The notes: generated from the sequence alone by a model not told the origin. 44,168 bases of DNA from Streptomyces minutiscleroticus (GCF_014650875.1 NZ_BMVU01000054.1:1-44168); one strand, 5' to 3'; positions 15,702 through 24,688 are shown, counted from the stretch's first letter. A program made the numbers and translations.

Positions 15702-16739
15702 CTAGCCGACGGGTTCCCAGGCCGTGAACGCCAGTCCGGGTTCGTCCTTGCGGCGGGTCAGGAGCAGCTGTCCGGTCGACGGGGTCAGCGTCGCCGCCAC
15801 CACCCGCTCCTCACGGTCCACCACCAGCGACACCCCGGCGTCCGCCGGCAGCTGCGGTCCCGACTCCGTCCACCACACCCCCGCCGGCTCCTGCTCCGTC
15901 GGGTACGCGGCGAAGGCCACGCGGCCCGAGGCCGCGCGCTGGGCGAGGAGTGTGCAGTCGGTGCCCTCGATGACGCAGCGGGTGGCCGCCACGGGACCGG
16001 GGCCCGCGGCGGCGGCCAGGGGCACCGGGGCCGTGCCGGGGCGCCAGGCGTGCAGGGTGCCGTCCTGGGACGTGAAGAAGAGCGTCGTGTGCTCTTCGGA
16101 GGTGGGCAGCGCGGTGAGCGTGCCGGGACGGGCACTCACCGCGAGGGGCTCGTCCGCCACGGGAACCGAGCCCGGCTCCTCCTGGCGCCAGTGCAGGATC
16201 CGGTCGGGAGTGGCGGCGTACGCCTCCACGCGGCCCGACTCGCCCGTCACGGCGGCCAGTTCCTCGTGCACCTCCTTCCCCTTGAGGTCGCGCCAGGGAC
16301 CCCAGCCGCCGTGCTGCTTCTGGCCGAGCATGCTGACGCCGCCGCCCTTGTTGCGGACGAAGACATGGGCGCGGCCCTCGGCGTCGACGGTCACGGCGGG
16401 GACGCCCGTGCGGTCGCCCTTCTTGTTGGGGTGGCCGATCGGGATCCAGTCGAGGGCGGCCAGGTGGCCGCGGAAGTGCGTGGAGTGGACGAGGCCCGAC
16501 TCGCCCGGGACGGTGGGGCGCCAGGAGACCAGGTGGGCGTAGCCGTCGGCGCCGCGGCCGACGGCCAGGACGGGGTGCAGGCGCTGGCTGCCGCCCACGA
16601 CGCGGGGCGGCAGCCAGTCACCGCCGGGCAGCCGTTCCGCCCAGCACCATGCCGCTTCGTCCCTGGGGGCATAGGCGCTGAGCCGACCGTCCCTGCCGCG
16701 TATGAGCCAGTCGCCATTCACTGTACGGACCATTGACAC
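15702..16739 (-). CDS. beta-propeller-like hypothetical protein
   Basis: A 345-residue protein without signal peptide or membrane helix. It contains several repeats of about 45-50 residues, each with a W-rich strand and a short loop (DWLIRGRDGRLSAYAP, HVFVRNKGGGVSMLGQ, GRVEAYAATPDRILHWRQ, TTLFFTSQDGTLHAWRPG). This resembles the PLL/tectonin type of lectin-like propeller domain. The ligand is unknown. The GTG at 16739 is favoured because TAGAGT (16746-16751, minus strand) ends six bases before it, giving a leaderless transcript. An ATG at 16733 is the alternative. It is divergent from the small NYN-like gene; their promoters share about 50 bases. Family assignment is by pattern only. Confidence 0.65.
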   Translation of the reverse strand: MSMVRTVNGDWLIRGRDGRLSAYAPRDEAAWCWAERLPGGDWLPPRVVGGSQRLHPVLAVGRGADGYAHLVSWRPTVPGESGLVHSTHFRGHLAALDWIPIGHPNKKGDRTGVPAVTVDAEGRAHVFVRNKGGGVSMLGQKQHGGWGPWRDLKGKEVHEELAAVTGESGRVEAYAATPDRILHWRQEEPGSVPVADEPLAVSARPGTLTALPTSEEHTTLFFTSQDGTLHAWRPGTAPVPLAAAAGPGPVAATRCVIEGTDCTLLAQRAASGRVAFAAYPTEQEPAGVWWTESGPQLPADAGVSLVVDREERVVAATLTPSTGQLLLTRRKDEPGLAFTAWEPVG

Positions 16740-16751
16740 TCCCCCACTCTA
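16740..16751 (-). promoter_or_regulatory. -10 box of a likely leaderless propeller-gene transcript
   Basis: On the minus strand TAGAGT (16751-16746) is followed by six bases and then the GTG start at 16739. No ribosome-binding site is present. Confidence 0.5.
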
Positions 16752-16790
16752 ATGGGCCCCTTCCGGCCGCTCCGTGCGACCCTGTGGGTC

Positions 16791-17171
16791 ATGGAGGAGC
16801 CGCTTCTCGTGATCGTCGACGCCGCCAACGTGGTGGGGTCCGTGCCCGACGGGTGGTGGCGCGACCGGCGGGGCGCCGCCGAGCGCCTGCGGGACCGGCT
16901 GGCGCCGTACGCCGAGGAGGGACTGCCCGGTCACCCGGGCCCCGTGGAGCTGGTGCTCGTGGTCGAGGGCGCCGCACGGGACGTGGAGTCCGTGCCGGGC
17001 GTACGGGTGGTGCGGGCACCCGGCAGCGGGGACGACACGATGGTGGAGCTGGCGGGCCGGGCGCCGGACCGGCGCCGCCTCGTCGTCACCGCCGACCGGG
17101 AGCTGCGCGAGCGGGTGCGCGCGCTGGGCGCCGAGGTGGCGGGGCCGCGCACGCTGCCGGTCCGGGGCTGA
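16791..17171 (+). CDS. NYN/PIN-like RNase-fold protein
   Basis: A 126-residue protein from the ATG at 16791; an ATG at 16752 is also in frame but lies before a segment that does not look folded. The N-terminal LLVIVDAANVVGSVPDGWW has the first acidic strand of the NYN/PIN nuclease fold, with the D-x-x-N pattern. GSGDDTMVELA provides the second acidic pair. RLVVTADRELRERVRALGAEV is the typical late strand-helix unit with a further aspartate. This layout is like the YacP-type NYN domains. It is probably a metal-dependent RNA nuclease or RNA-binding protein, but activity is inference. The stop is 75 bases from the convergent permease gene. Confidence 0.7.
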   Translation: MEEPLLVIVDAANVVGSVPDGWWRDRRGAAERLRDRLAPYAEEGLPGHPGPVELVLVVEGAARDVESVPGVRVVRAPGSGDDTMVELAGRAPDRRRLVVTADRELRERVRALGAEVAGPRTLPVRG

Positions 17172-17246
17172 ACCCTTCCCGCCTGCTCCGCGCACAGTGC
17201 CGGGCCGGGACCGGCCGCGTTCCCCGGCCGCCCGCCCCGTCCCGTG

Positions 17247-18764
17247 TCACTTCGTGAGGTCGCTCCGCGTCGTGGAACCCTCCGCGGCTGCCCGCCCGTG
17301 CGCCAGCCGGCTGTGCTTGCGGCCGTACAGGAAGTAGACCGCGAAACCGATGGCCATCCAGATCGCGAAGCGCAGCCAGGTCTCCGCGGGCAGGTTGAGC
17401 ATCAGCCACAGGGAGGCGAGCACCGACAGGGCCGGGACCAGCGGCACCAGCGGGGTGCGGAAGGCGCGCGGCAGGTCGGGGCGGGTGCGGCGGAGGATGA
17501 CGACGCTCACCGCGACGACGACGAAGGCGAAGAGCGTGCCGATGTTCACCAGCTCGGCCAGTTCGCTGAGGCTGGTGAAGCCCGCCACGACCGCGATGAC
17601 GACGCCGAGCAGGACGGTCGGGCGGTGGGGGGTCCGGTACTTCGGGTGGACGTGGGAGAAGAAGCGCGGCAGCAGGCCGTCGCGGCTCATCGCGAAGAAG
17701 ACGCGGGTCTGGCCGAGCAGCAGGATCATGCAGACGGTGGTGAGGCCGACGGCGGCGCCGAAACTGATCACACCGGCGAAGAACGGGTGCCCGGTGGCCT
17801 TGAAGGCGTCGGCGAGCGGGGCCTCCACGGACAGCTCGCTGTACTTCTGCATCCCCGTGACGACGATCGACACGGCCACGTACAGGACGGTGCAGATGGC
17901 CAGGGAGCCGAGGATGCCGCGCGGCAGGTCGCGCTGCGGGTTGCGGGTCTCCTCGGCGGCCGTGGCGACGATGTCGAAGCCGATGAAGGCGAAGAAGACG
18001 ACGGAGGCGGCGGTGAAGACGCCCATCACGCCGAAGTTCGACGGCGCCCAGCCGAAGAGCAGCTGGACCAGCGGCGCGGTCAGGCTGCCGCCCGCCTCCT
18101 GCGGCTCGGACGGCGGGACGAACGGGTCGTAGTGGTCCGCCTTGACGAAGAAGGCCCCCGCGACGATGACGATCAGGACCACGGCCACCTTGACGGCGAC
18201 GACGATCGAGGTGACCCGCGCGGACAGCTTCATGCCGACCACGAGGACGGCGGTGATGACCAGCACGAGCCCGGCGGCGAAGACGTCGAAGCCGAAACCC
18301 TCGGCGCCGTCCCGGCCGCTCAGCGCCGCGGGCAGGTGCCACCCGGCGTTCTCCAGCAGGGACCGGATGTAGCCGGACCAGCCGACGGCCACCACCGCCG
18401 TGCCGAGCGCGAGCTCCAGGACCAGGTCCCAGCCGATGATCCAGGCGGGCAGCTCTCCGAGCGAGGCGTACGAGAAGGTGTACGCCGAGCCGGCCACCGG
18501 GACCGACGAGGCGAATTCCGCGTAGCACAGCGCGGCGAGCGCGCAGACGACGCCCGCCACGACGAACGCCAGGGACACGGCCGGTCCCGCGTTCTCCCTG
18601 GCCACCTGGCCGGTGAGCACGAAGATGCCGGTGCCGATGACGACACCGACGCCGAAGACGGTCAGGTCGAGCGCGGACAGCGACTTCTTGAGCGCGTGCT
18701 CCGGTTCCTCGGTGTCCGAGATCGACTGTTCGACGTTCTTGGTTCTGAAGAGGCTGTGGGCCAC
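17247..18764 (-). CDS. APC-family amino acid permease (cationic amino acid transporter type)
   Basis: A 505-residue integral membrane protein with about 12-14 hydrophobic helices. The N-terminal signature LTVFGVGVVIGTGIFVLTGQVARENAGPA is that of the CAT subfamily (YfnA-like). Helix 3 region: CYAEFASSVPVAGSAYTFSY. Helix 6 contains FFAFIGFDIVATAAEETRNP and helix 8 GQTRVFFAMSRDGLLP. It imports amino acids by proton symport or exchange; the substrate cannot be fixed from sequence. An acidic N-terminal cytoplasmic segment precedes helix 1. It lies downstream of dxs on the same strand but beyond a terminator, so it is likely a separate unit. Confidence 0.9.
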   Translation of the reverse strand: MAHSLFRTKNVEQSISDTEEPEHALKKSLSALDLTVFGVGVVIGTGIFVLTGQVARENAGPAVSLAFVVAGVVCALAALCYAEFASSVPVAGSAYTFSYASLGELPAWIIGWDLVLELALGTAVVAVGWSGYIRSLLENAGWHLPAALSGRDGAEGFGFDVFAAGLVLVITAVLVVGMKLSARVTSIVVAVKVAVVLIVIVAGAFFVKADHYDPFVPPSEPQEAGGSLTAPLVQLLFGWAPSNFGVMGVFTAASVVFFAFIGFDIVATAAEETRNPQRDLPRGILGSLAICTVLYVAVSIVVTGMQKYSELSVEAPLADAFKATGHPFFAGVISFGAAVGLTTVCMILLLGQTRVFFAMSRDGLLPRFFSHVHPKYRTPHRPTVLLGVVIAVVAGFTSLSELAELVNIGTLFAFVVVAVSVVILRRTRPDLPRAFRTPLVPLVPALSVLASLWLMLNLPAETWLRFAIWMAIGFAVYFLYGRKHSRLAHGRAAAEGSTTRSDLTK

Positions 18765-18847
18765 GGTCGTCCTCCCGCGCTCGTCGTCCCCGACATGTTC
18801 GGGGGTGCCTGGGCTCCGATTGCCCTGGCGCGGGCGGATTCACGCGG

Positions 18848-18892
18848 ACGGGCCCGTGCCGCCACCCGTCCTGGGTCGCGGCATGGGCCCGT
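18848..18892 (-). terminator. dxs terminator
   Basis: A 20-bp stem (18848-18867 with 18873-18892, one G-T pair and one mismatch) has a 5-base loop. It starts 32 bases past the dxs stop on the minus strand. Confidence 0.8.
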
Positions 18893-18924
18893 CGGAGCAG
18901 TGCGCGGGCTCGCGCGGCGGCGGG

Positions 18925-20892
18925 TCAGTCGCGCGCGGGCTCCACCGAGTCGACGTCGACGGCCTGGGCCGGGGCGCGCTCGGATCCGTTCGCGCGCCCC
19001 CGGGAGGCGGGCAGCCCGTCGAGCTTGGCGACGAGCCCGGTGACCTGGCGGGCGATGTCGGGCGCGGTCAGCCCGATCTCGGCCAGGACCTCCGCGCGCG
19101 AGGCGTGGTCGAGGAAGCGCGGCGGGATGCCGAAGTCGCGCAGCGGGATGTCGACGCCCGCGTCGCGCAGCGCCTGGGCGATCGCCGAACCGACGCCGCC
19201 GACGCGGGAGTTGTCCTCGACGGTGACGACCACGCGGTGCTTCTCGGCGAGCGGGGCCATCGCCTCGTCGACGGGCTTGACCCAGCGCGGGTCGACGACC
19301 GTCGTGGAGATGCCCTGGTGGTCGAGGAGGGAGGCGATCTCCAGGCACATGGGCGCGAGCGCGCCCACGGAGACCAGCAGCACGTCCGGCGTGTCGGTGC
19401 CGGGCGCGCGCAGGACGTCCATGCCGCCGACACGGCCCACGGCGGGCACCGCGGGGCCGACGGCGCCCTTGGAGAAGCGGACCACGGTCGGCGCGTCCTC
19501 GACCTCGACGGCCTCGCGCAGCTGGGCGCGGACCTGGTCGGCGTCGCGCGGCGCGGCCAGCCTGAGGCCGGGCACGACCTGGAGGATCGACATGTCCCAC
19601 ATGCCGTTGTGGGAGGCGCCGTCGGTGCCGGTGACGCCGGCCCGGTCCAGGACGAAGGTGACGCCGCACTTGTGCAGGGCCACGTCCATCAGGACCTGGT
19701 CGAAGGCGCGGTTGAGGAAGGTGGCGTAGACGGCGAAGACGGGGTGCAGGCCGCCGGTGGCCAGGCCCGCCGCGGAGACCGCGCCGTGCTGCTCGGCGAT
19801 GCCGACGTCGTACACGCGGTGCGGGAAGGCCTTGGCGAACCGGTCCAGGCCGACGGGCTGGAGCATGGCGGCGGTGATGGCGACGATGTCCTCGCGCTCC
19901 TCGCCGAGCCTGACCATCTCCTCGCCGAAGACGGAGGTCCAGTCGGCGCCGGAGGTGGCGATCGGCAGGCCCGTGTCGGGGTGGATCCTGCCGACGGCGT
20001 GGAAGCGGTCCGCCTCGTCCTGGAGGGCGGGCTGGTAGCCGCGGCCCTTCTCGGTGAGGCAGTGCACGATGACGGGGCCGCCGAACCGCTTGGCGCGGGT
20101 CAGCGCGGACTCCAGGGCCTCGATGTCGTGGCCGTCGATCGGGCCGACGTACTTCAGGCCGAGGTCCTCGAACATGCCCTGCGGGGCGATGAAGTCCTTC
20201 AGGCCCTTCTTGGCGCCGTGCAGGGTGTCGAAGAGCGGCTTGCCCACGACCGGGGTGCGGTCGAGGATCTCCTTGGTGCGGGCCAGGAAGCGCTCGTAGC
20301 CGTCGGTGGTGCGCAGGGTGGCCAGGTGGTTGGCGAGGCCGCCGATGGTGGGCGCGTAGGAGCGCTCGTTGTCGTTGACGACGATGACGAGCGGGCGGTC
20401 CTTGGCCTCGGCGATGTTGTTGAGCGCCTCCCAGGCCATGCCGCCGGTGAGCGCGCCGTCGCCGATGACCGCGACGACGTGGTGGTCCTCGCGGCCGAGG
20501 ACCTCGTTGGCCTTCGCGAGGCCGTCGGCCCAGCCCAGGACGGTGGAGGCGTGGCTGTTCTCGATGACGTCGTGCTCGGACTCCGCCTGCGAGGGGTAGC
20601 CGGACAGGCCGCCCTTCATCTTCAGCTTCGAGAAGTCCTGGCGCCCGGTGAGCAGCTTGTGGACGTAGGACTGGTGCCCCGTGTCCCACAGGACGCGGTC
20701 CTTGGGCGAGTGGAAGACGCGGTGCAGGGCGATCGTGAGCTCGACCACGCCGAGGTTGGGGCCGAGGTGGCCGCCGGTCTTGGAGACGGCGTCGACCAGG
20801 AAGGCGCGGATCTCGTCGGCCAGCTGATCGAGCTGCTCCGGTCCGAGCCCGTCCAGATCGCGCGGTCCCCTGATGCGGGTCAGCAGCGGCAC
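18925..20892 (-). CDS. dxs: 1-deoxy-D-xylulose-5-phosphate synthase
   Basis: A 655-residue thiamine-diphosphate enzyme that condenses pyruvate with glyceraldehyde 3-phosphate, the entry step of the MEP isoprenoid pathway. The N-terminal TPP domain has SKTGGHLGPNLGVVELT, the conserved histidine region WDTGHQSYVHKLLTGR and the TPP motif GDGALTGGMAWEALNN. The central pyrimidine-binding domain begins near MVRLGEEREDIVAITAAM and includes the FDVGIAEQH-like stretch YDVGIAEQHGAVSAAGLA. A transketolase C-terminal domain follows. The start GTG at 20892 has AAGGAGG six bases upstream. The last ~30 residues (GRANGSERAPAQAV and beyond) are a disordered tail. Confidence 0.96.
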   Translation of the reverse strand: MPLLTRIRGPRDLDGLGPEQLDQLADEIRAFLVDAVSKTGGHLGPNLGVVELTIALHRVFHSPKDRVLWDTGHQSYVHKLLTGRQDFSKLKMKGGLSGYPSQAESEHDVIENSHASTVLGWADGLAKANEVLGREDHHVVAVIGDGALTGGMAWEALNNIAEAKDRPLVIVVNDNERSYAPTIGGLANHLATLRTTDGYERFLARTKEILDRTPVVGKPLFDTLHGAKKGLKDFIAPQGMFEDLGLKYVGPIDGHDIEALESALTRAKRFGGPVIVHCLTEKGRGYQPALQDEADRFHAVGRIHPDTGLPIATSGADWTSVFGEEMVRLGEEREDIVAITAAMLQPVGLDRFAKAFPHRVYDVGIAEQHGAVSAAGLATGGLHPVFAVYATFLNRAFDQVLMDVALHKCGVTFVLDRAGVTGTDGASHNGMWDMSILQVVPGLRLAAPRDADQVRAQLREAVEVEDAPTVVRFSKGAVGPAVPAVGRVGGMDVLRAPGTDTPDVLLVSVGALAPMCLEIASLLDHQGISTTVVDPRWVKPVDEAMAPLAEKHRVVVTVEDNSRVGGVGSAIAQALRDAGVDIPLRDFGIPPRFLDHASRAEVLAEIGLTAPDIARQVTGLVAKLDGLPASRGRANGSERAPAQAVDVDSVEPARD

Positions 20893-21172
20893 CCGTGCCT
20901 CCTTGCAGTAGAGCTGTTCGAGCCTTGCCGGGTCTGTCGAGTCTAATGTTCCGTCCGCGACAACGGCGCCCGGGCCATGCGTTCTGCGTCACGTGTACGG
21001 GGGTGGTGCGCCGCGTACAGGTGTTCCCCGCAGGCCTTGGACGATGCACGGAACCGCGCGTACGGGCGAATCCTCGCGCACGATCGCCCCAGGGGGCGGA
21101 CGGAGGCATTCCGCACGCAGACGGGTACCGGCGCATTACGGAGCATTACGCCGCATTCCGCCCGCGCACGGA
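20893..21172. other. dxs upstream region with phased 10-base repeats
   Basis: This 280-base gap contains the dxs ribosome-binding site and presumably its promoter on the minus strand. No clear -35/-10 pair could be assigned. The word GCATTACG occurs at 21133 and 21143 and GCATTCCG at 21153, so three copies are spaced exactly 10 bases apart. A fourth, GCATTCCG, is at 21106. No gene is supported here. Confidence 0.55.
21133..21160. repeat. three 10-base-phased GCATTACG words
   Basis: Copies at 21133-21140, 21143-21150 and 21153-21160 (the last with C for A) recur at one helical turn, on the same face of the DNA. Confidence 0.7.
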
Positions 21173-21208
21173 GAAGTGCCCGGTACCGCCGTTGGTACCG
21201 GGCACTTC
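21173..21208 (-). terminator. xylFGH terminator
   Basis: A perfect 15-bp stem pairs 21173-21187 with 21194-21208 around GCCGTT. It lies 44 bases beyond the xylH stop on the minus strand. Confidence 0.9.
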
Positions 21209-21252
21209 GTCTCGGGGCGGGAGGCGGCCTGCGCCTCCCACCGCGGGGGCCG

Positions 21253-22548
21253 CTAGGCGCGGCCCGCCGTCTTCTGGGTCTTGCGGGTGACCGCGTCGAT
21301 GACGACGGTCGCCAGCAGGACGCCACCGGTGATCATGTACTGGACCGGCGAGGCGATGCCCTGCAGGGCCAGGCCGTACTGGATGGAGACGATCACCAGC
21401 ACACCGAGCAGGGCGTTCCAGGTGCGGCCCCGGCCGCCGAAGAGGCTGGTGCCGCCGATGACGGCCGCGGCGATCGCGTTCATCAGCAGGTCGCCGGCGC
21501 CGGCGCCCTGGTTGGCGGAGGCGATCTTCGAGGCGATGAAGAGGCCGCCGATCGCGGCGAAGGTGCCGGCGATGGCGAACACCGAGATGCGGATCAGCTC
21601 GACGTTGATGCCGGCGCGCCGGGAGGCCTCGACGCTGCCGCCGAGGGCGAAGACCTTGCGGCCGTAGGAGGTGCGGCGGAGCACGAAGTCCGTGATCAGC
21701 AGGACCGCCAGGAAGATCACGACGGCCAGCGGCAGACCCTTGTACTGGTTGTAGACGATCGCCACGGCGAAGGCCAGGACGGCCAGCAGGACCGTGCGCA
21801 GGATCGTCTCGCTCAGCGGCCGGGACGGCACGCCCGCGGCCTCGCGGCGGCGGTTGCCGAAGAAGGAGCTGAGGAAGTACGCGACCGTGGCGACGAGCGC
21901 GAGCCCGTAGGCGGCGGCCACGTCGGTGAAGTAGTAGCTGGTCAGCTTGGCCACGACACCGTCGGAGTCGAGGTTGATGGTGCCGTTGTCGCCCAGGATC
22001 TGGAGCATGAAGCCGTTCCAGAAGAGCAGACCGGCCAGGGTGACGGCGAAGGCGGGCACGCCGATGCGGGCGAAGAAGAAGCCGTGGATCGCGCCCGCGA
22101 CCGTGCCGGTGAGGATGGCCAGCAGGAAGGCCAGCCACTCGTTCATGCCGTGGCTGACGTTCAGCACCGCGAAGGTGGCGCCCGCGACACCGCTGACGGA
22201 GCCGACCGACAGGTCGATCTCGCCGAGCAGCAGCACGAAGACGATACCGACGGCGATCATGCCCGTGCCGACCATGGCGACGGAGATGTCGGAGAGGTTG
22301 CCGGCGGTGAGGAAGTTGGAGTTCAGGCTCTGGAAGATGATCCAGATGACGACGAGGCCGAGGACGACCGGGATGGACCCGAGGTCGCCCGCCTTCATCT
22401 TGCGCTTGAACTCGGACAGGTAGCCCGCGAAGCCCTGCTCGCGCACCAGCAGCCGGGGGTCGACGGCGGTGACGGCCTGGGCGGCCGCCTCGGTGTTCTC
22501 CGCCGCCGGGGTCTTGGTGACGGTGGTGGAGGTCTTGTCGGTGCTCAC
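21253..22548 (-). CDS. xylH: xylose-type sugar ABC transporter permease
   Basis: A 431-residue permease of the CUT2 (ribose/xylose) class with about 10-12 membrane helices. A 50-residue cytoplasmic N-terminus precedes helix 1. Family features are NFLTAGNLSDISVAMVGTGMIAVGIVFVLLLGEIDLSVGS and the later ASRRAGINVELIRISVFAIAG cytoplasmic loop that couples to the ATPase. The start GTG at 22548 overlaps the xylG stop by four bases (GTGA), with GGAGG upstream. From memory the S. coelicolor orthologue is SCO6011 in the Rok7B7-controlled xylFGH operon. Xylose is the likely substrate, based on that orthology. Confidence 0.9.
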   Translation of the reverse strand: MSTDKTSTTVTKTPAAENTEAAAQAVTAVDPRLLVREQGFAGYLSEFKRKMKAGDLGSIPVVLGLVVIWIIFQSLNSNFLTAGNLSDISVAMVGTGMIAVGIVFVLLLGEIDLSVGSVSGVAGATFAVLNVSHGMNEWLAFLLAILTGTVAGAIHGFFFARIGVPAFAVTLAGLLFWNGFMLQILGDNGTINLDSDGVVAKLTSYYFTDVAAAYGLALVATVAYFLSSFFGNRRREAAGVPSRPLSETILRTVLLAVLAFAVAIVYNQYKGLPLAVVIFLAVLLITDFVLRRTSYGRKVFALGGSVEASRRAGINVELIRISVFAIAGTFAAIGGLFIASKIASANQGAGAGDLLMNAIAAAVIGGTSLFGGRGRTWNALLGVLVIVSIQYGLALQGIASPVQYMITGGVLLATVVIDAVTRKTQKTAGRA

Positions 22549-23324
22549 TTCTGAGCCTCCCCGTTGCGGGCCGCGCGACGGGTCACGGCGTTGTCCGTGG
22601 CGCCCGTGATGGCGGAGATGATCTCTTCCTGCGAGGTCGACTTGACCTCGAAGACGCCGTTGTTGCGGCCGAGCCGCAGCACCGCCACCTTGTCGGCGAC
22701 GGCCTTCACGTCGGCCATGTTGTGGCTGATGAGGATGACGGCGTGACCGCGCTCGCGCAGCCGCTCGACCAGGTCGAGGACCTGGGCGGTCTGCTCGACG
22801 CCGAGGGCCGCGGTGGGCTCGTCGAGGATGACCAGCTTGGGCTCGCCGAGCATGGAGCGGGCGATGGCCACGACCTGGCGCTGGCCGCCGGAGAGCGAGG
22901 CGATCGGGATGCGCACGCTGGGGATGCGGATGGACAGCGTGTCCAGCAGCTCGCGGGAGCGGCGCTCCATCTCGACCTCGTCCAGGACGCCGCGCTTCTT
23001 CAGCTCACGGCCCAGGTAGAGGTTGCCGACGACGTCGATGTTGTCGCACAGCGCGAGGTCCTGGTAGACCGTCGCGATGCCGAGCGCCTGGGCGTCGTGC
23101 GGCTTGCTGATCTGGACGACCTTGCCGTCCCATTCGATCGACCCCTCGTCGATCGGGTGCACGCCGGCGATCGTCTTGACCAGCGTGGACTTTCCGGCGC
23201 CGTTGTCGCCCACCAGGGCGACCACTTCACCGGCGTGGACCTCAAGCTCTACGTCGGTGAGCGCCTGGACGGCACCGAACCGCTTGGAGACCCCGCGCAA
23301 CGCCAGCACGGGCGTAGCGGACAC
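22545..23324 (-). CDS. xylG: sugar ABC transporter ATP-binding protein
   Basis: A 259-residue ATPase from the GTG at 23324. AAGGAG lies nine bases upstream of that codon, whereas the in-frame ATG at 23333 directly abuts it and could not use it. Walker A: GDNGAGKSTLVKT. Q-loop: YQDLALC. Signature: LSGGQRQVVAIARSML. Walker B: LVILDEPTAAL. H-loop: ILISHNM. The protein has one nucleotide-binding domain, while classical CUT2 ATPases such as E. coli XylG have two fused, so here a homodimer must serve the transporter. It energises uptake with XylH and XylF. Confidence 0.92.
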   Translation of the reverse strand: MSATPVLALRGVSKRFGAVQALTDVELEVHAGEVVALVGDNGAGKSTLVKTIAGVHPIDEGSIEWDGKVVQISKPHDAQALGIATVYQDLALCDNIDVVGNLYLGRELKKRGVLDEVEMERRSRELLDTLSIRIPSVRIPIASLSGGQRQVVAIARSMLGEPKLVILDEPTAALGVEQTAQVLDLVERLRERGHAVILISHNMADVKAVADKVAVLRLGRNNGVFEVKSTSQEEIISAITGATDNAVTRRAARNGEAQK

Positions 23325-23493
23325 GTGAACCATCTCCTTCGCCGCCTGACCCGGCGGGAGGTTGTGCAGAAGCATGTGGGTGGGTGTTCCGTCCGGCGCC
23401 CCGGCCGAGCTTGCGGGGCTGACGAGTGCGCGGGGCGCCGGAGGAGCAGGGGGCGAGCGGGTCCCGTACGGGCCCGGGGATCACCGGGGCCGG

Positions 23494-23518
23494 GCGGGGA
23501 TCATCGGCGGATCCCCGC
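23494..23518 (-). other. hairpin in the xylF-xylG intergenic region
   Basis: GCGGGGATC (23494-23502) pairs perfectly with GATCCCCGC (23510-23518) around a 7-base loop, starting 21 bases past the xylF stop. More GC-rich inverted repeats follow to about 23461. Such hairpins after binding-protein genes often stabilise the upstream mRNA or end part of the transcripts. Confidence 0.65.
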
Positions 23519-23538
23519 GGCCGGGACCTGTGCGTCGC

Positions 23539-24660
23539 TTACTTGAGACCGATCTTGTCGCAGGCCGCCTTGTACTTGGCGGTGCAGATCTCGTCGATCG
23601 TGTAGATGCCGTCCTTGATGACGGTGTCCTTGATGTTCTCCTGCGTCAGCGAGACGACCGGGACCAGGACGGACGGGACGCCCTTGGTGGTCGCGCTGTC
23701 GACCGTGTCCTTCGCGATGGAGTCGAGCTTCTCGCCCTTGGCGAGCGCGACGGCCATCTGCGCGGCGATGTCGGCCTCCTGCGGGTACGACTTGTACACG
23801 CTCATGAACTGCTCACCCGTGACGATGCGCTGCACGCCGGCGAGCTCGGCGTCCTGGCCGGTGACCGGGGGGAGCTTGGAGAGACCGGCGGCCTTCAGGG
23901 CCGTGATGATGCCGCCCGCCATGCCGTCGTTGGCGGAGTAGACGCCGACGATCTTGTCCTTGCCGAGGGCGGAGATGGCGCCCTCCATGTTGGCGTTGGC
24001 GTTCTCCGGCTTCCACTCCTTGGTGTCGTACTCCTTGCCGATCTTCACCTTGCCGTCGAGGACGGAGTGGGCGCCCTTCTTGAAGTCGGCGGCGTTGGGG
24101 TCGGTGACGGAGCCGTTCATCATGACGATCTGGCCGTCCTTGGCCTTGTCGCCCAGGGCCTCCAGGAGGGCCGTGCCCTGCGCCTTGCCGACCTCCTCGT
24201 TGTCGAAGGAGGTGTAGGCGTCGATCGGGCCCTCGGCCAGGCGGTCGTAGGCCACGACCGGGATGCCGGCCTCCTTGGCCTTCTTGACCGAGCCCGCTAT
24301 CGCCTTGGCGTCCACCGCGTCCACGATCAGCACGTCGACCTTGTTGGTCACCATCGTGTCGACCTGCTGGTTCTGGGTGGTGGCGTCCTGCTTGGCGTTG
24401 GAGTAGACGACCTTGCCCTTGTTGTTCGTGAGCTCCTTGACCTTCTTCTCGATCAAGGGCTTGTCGAACTTCTCGTAGCGCGCGGTCTGGTTCTCCGGAA
24501 GGAGCAGGCCGACCGTGATCGCGTCGCCCTTCTTCTCGCCGGAACCCGGGGAGTCGCTCTTGTCGCCACCGGACTCGGCGGCGCTGCCACAGGCGGCGAG
24601 CGAGACGGCCATGGCACCGGCGGCAACGGCAACGGCGGCACGACGCATACGCGTGTTCAC
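23539..24660 (-). CDS. xylF: xylose-type substrate-binding lipoprotein
   Basis: A 373-residue extracellular solute-binding protein. The signal peptide MNTRMRRAAVAVAAGAMAVS ends in a lipobox, LAAC, followed by a Gly/Ser/Lys linker. The mature part is the type I periplasmic-binding fold of CUT2 systems: ITVGLLLPENQTARYEKFDK at the start, VDVLIVDAVDAKAIAGSVKKAKEAGIPVVAYDR in the sugar-binding lobe and YSANDGMAGGIITAL later. It delivers sugar to XylH/XylG. The GTG start at 24660 has AGGGAGG upstream. It is the first and probably most abundant product of the operon, separated from xylG by a 214-base gap with a hairpin. Confidence 0.92.
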   Translation of the reverse strand: MNTRMRRAAVAVAAGAMAVSLAACGSAAESGGDKSDSPGSGEKKGDAITVGLLLPENQTARYEKFDKPLIEKKVKELTNNKGKVVYSNAKQDATTQNQQVDTMVTNKVDVLIVDAVDAKAIAGSVKKAKEAGIPVVAYDRLAEGPIDAYTSFDNEEVGKAQGTALLEALGDKAKDGQIVMMNGSVTDPNAADFKKGAHSVLDGKVKIGKEYDTKEWKPENANANMEGAISALGKDKIVGVYSANDGMAGGIITALKAAGLSKLPPVTGQDAELAGVQRIVTGEQFMSVYKSYPQEADIAAQMAVALAKGEKLDSIAKDTVDSATTKGVPSVLVPVVSLTQENIKDTVIKDGIYTIDEICTAKYKAACDKIGLK

Positions 24661-24688
24661 TTCAGAAACCTCCCTGACGAGGCCGCGT

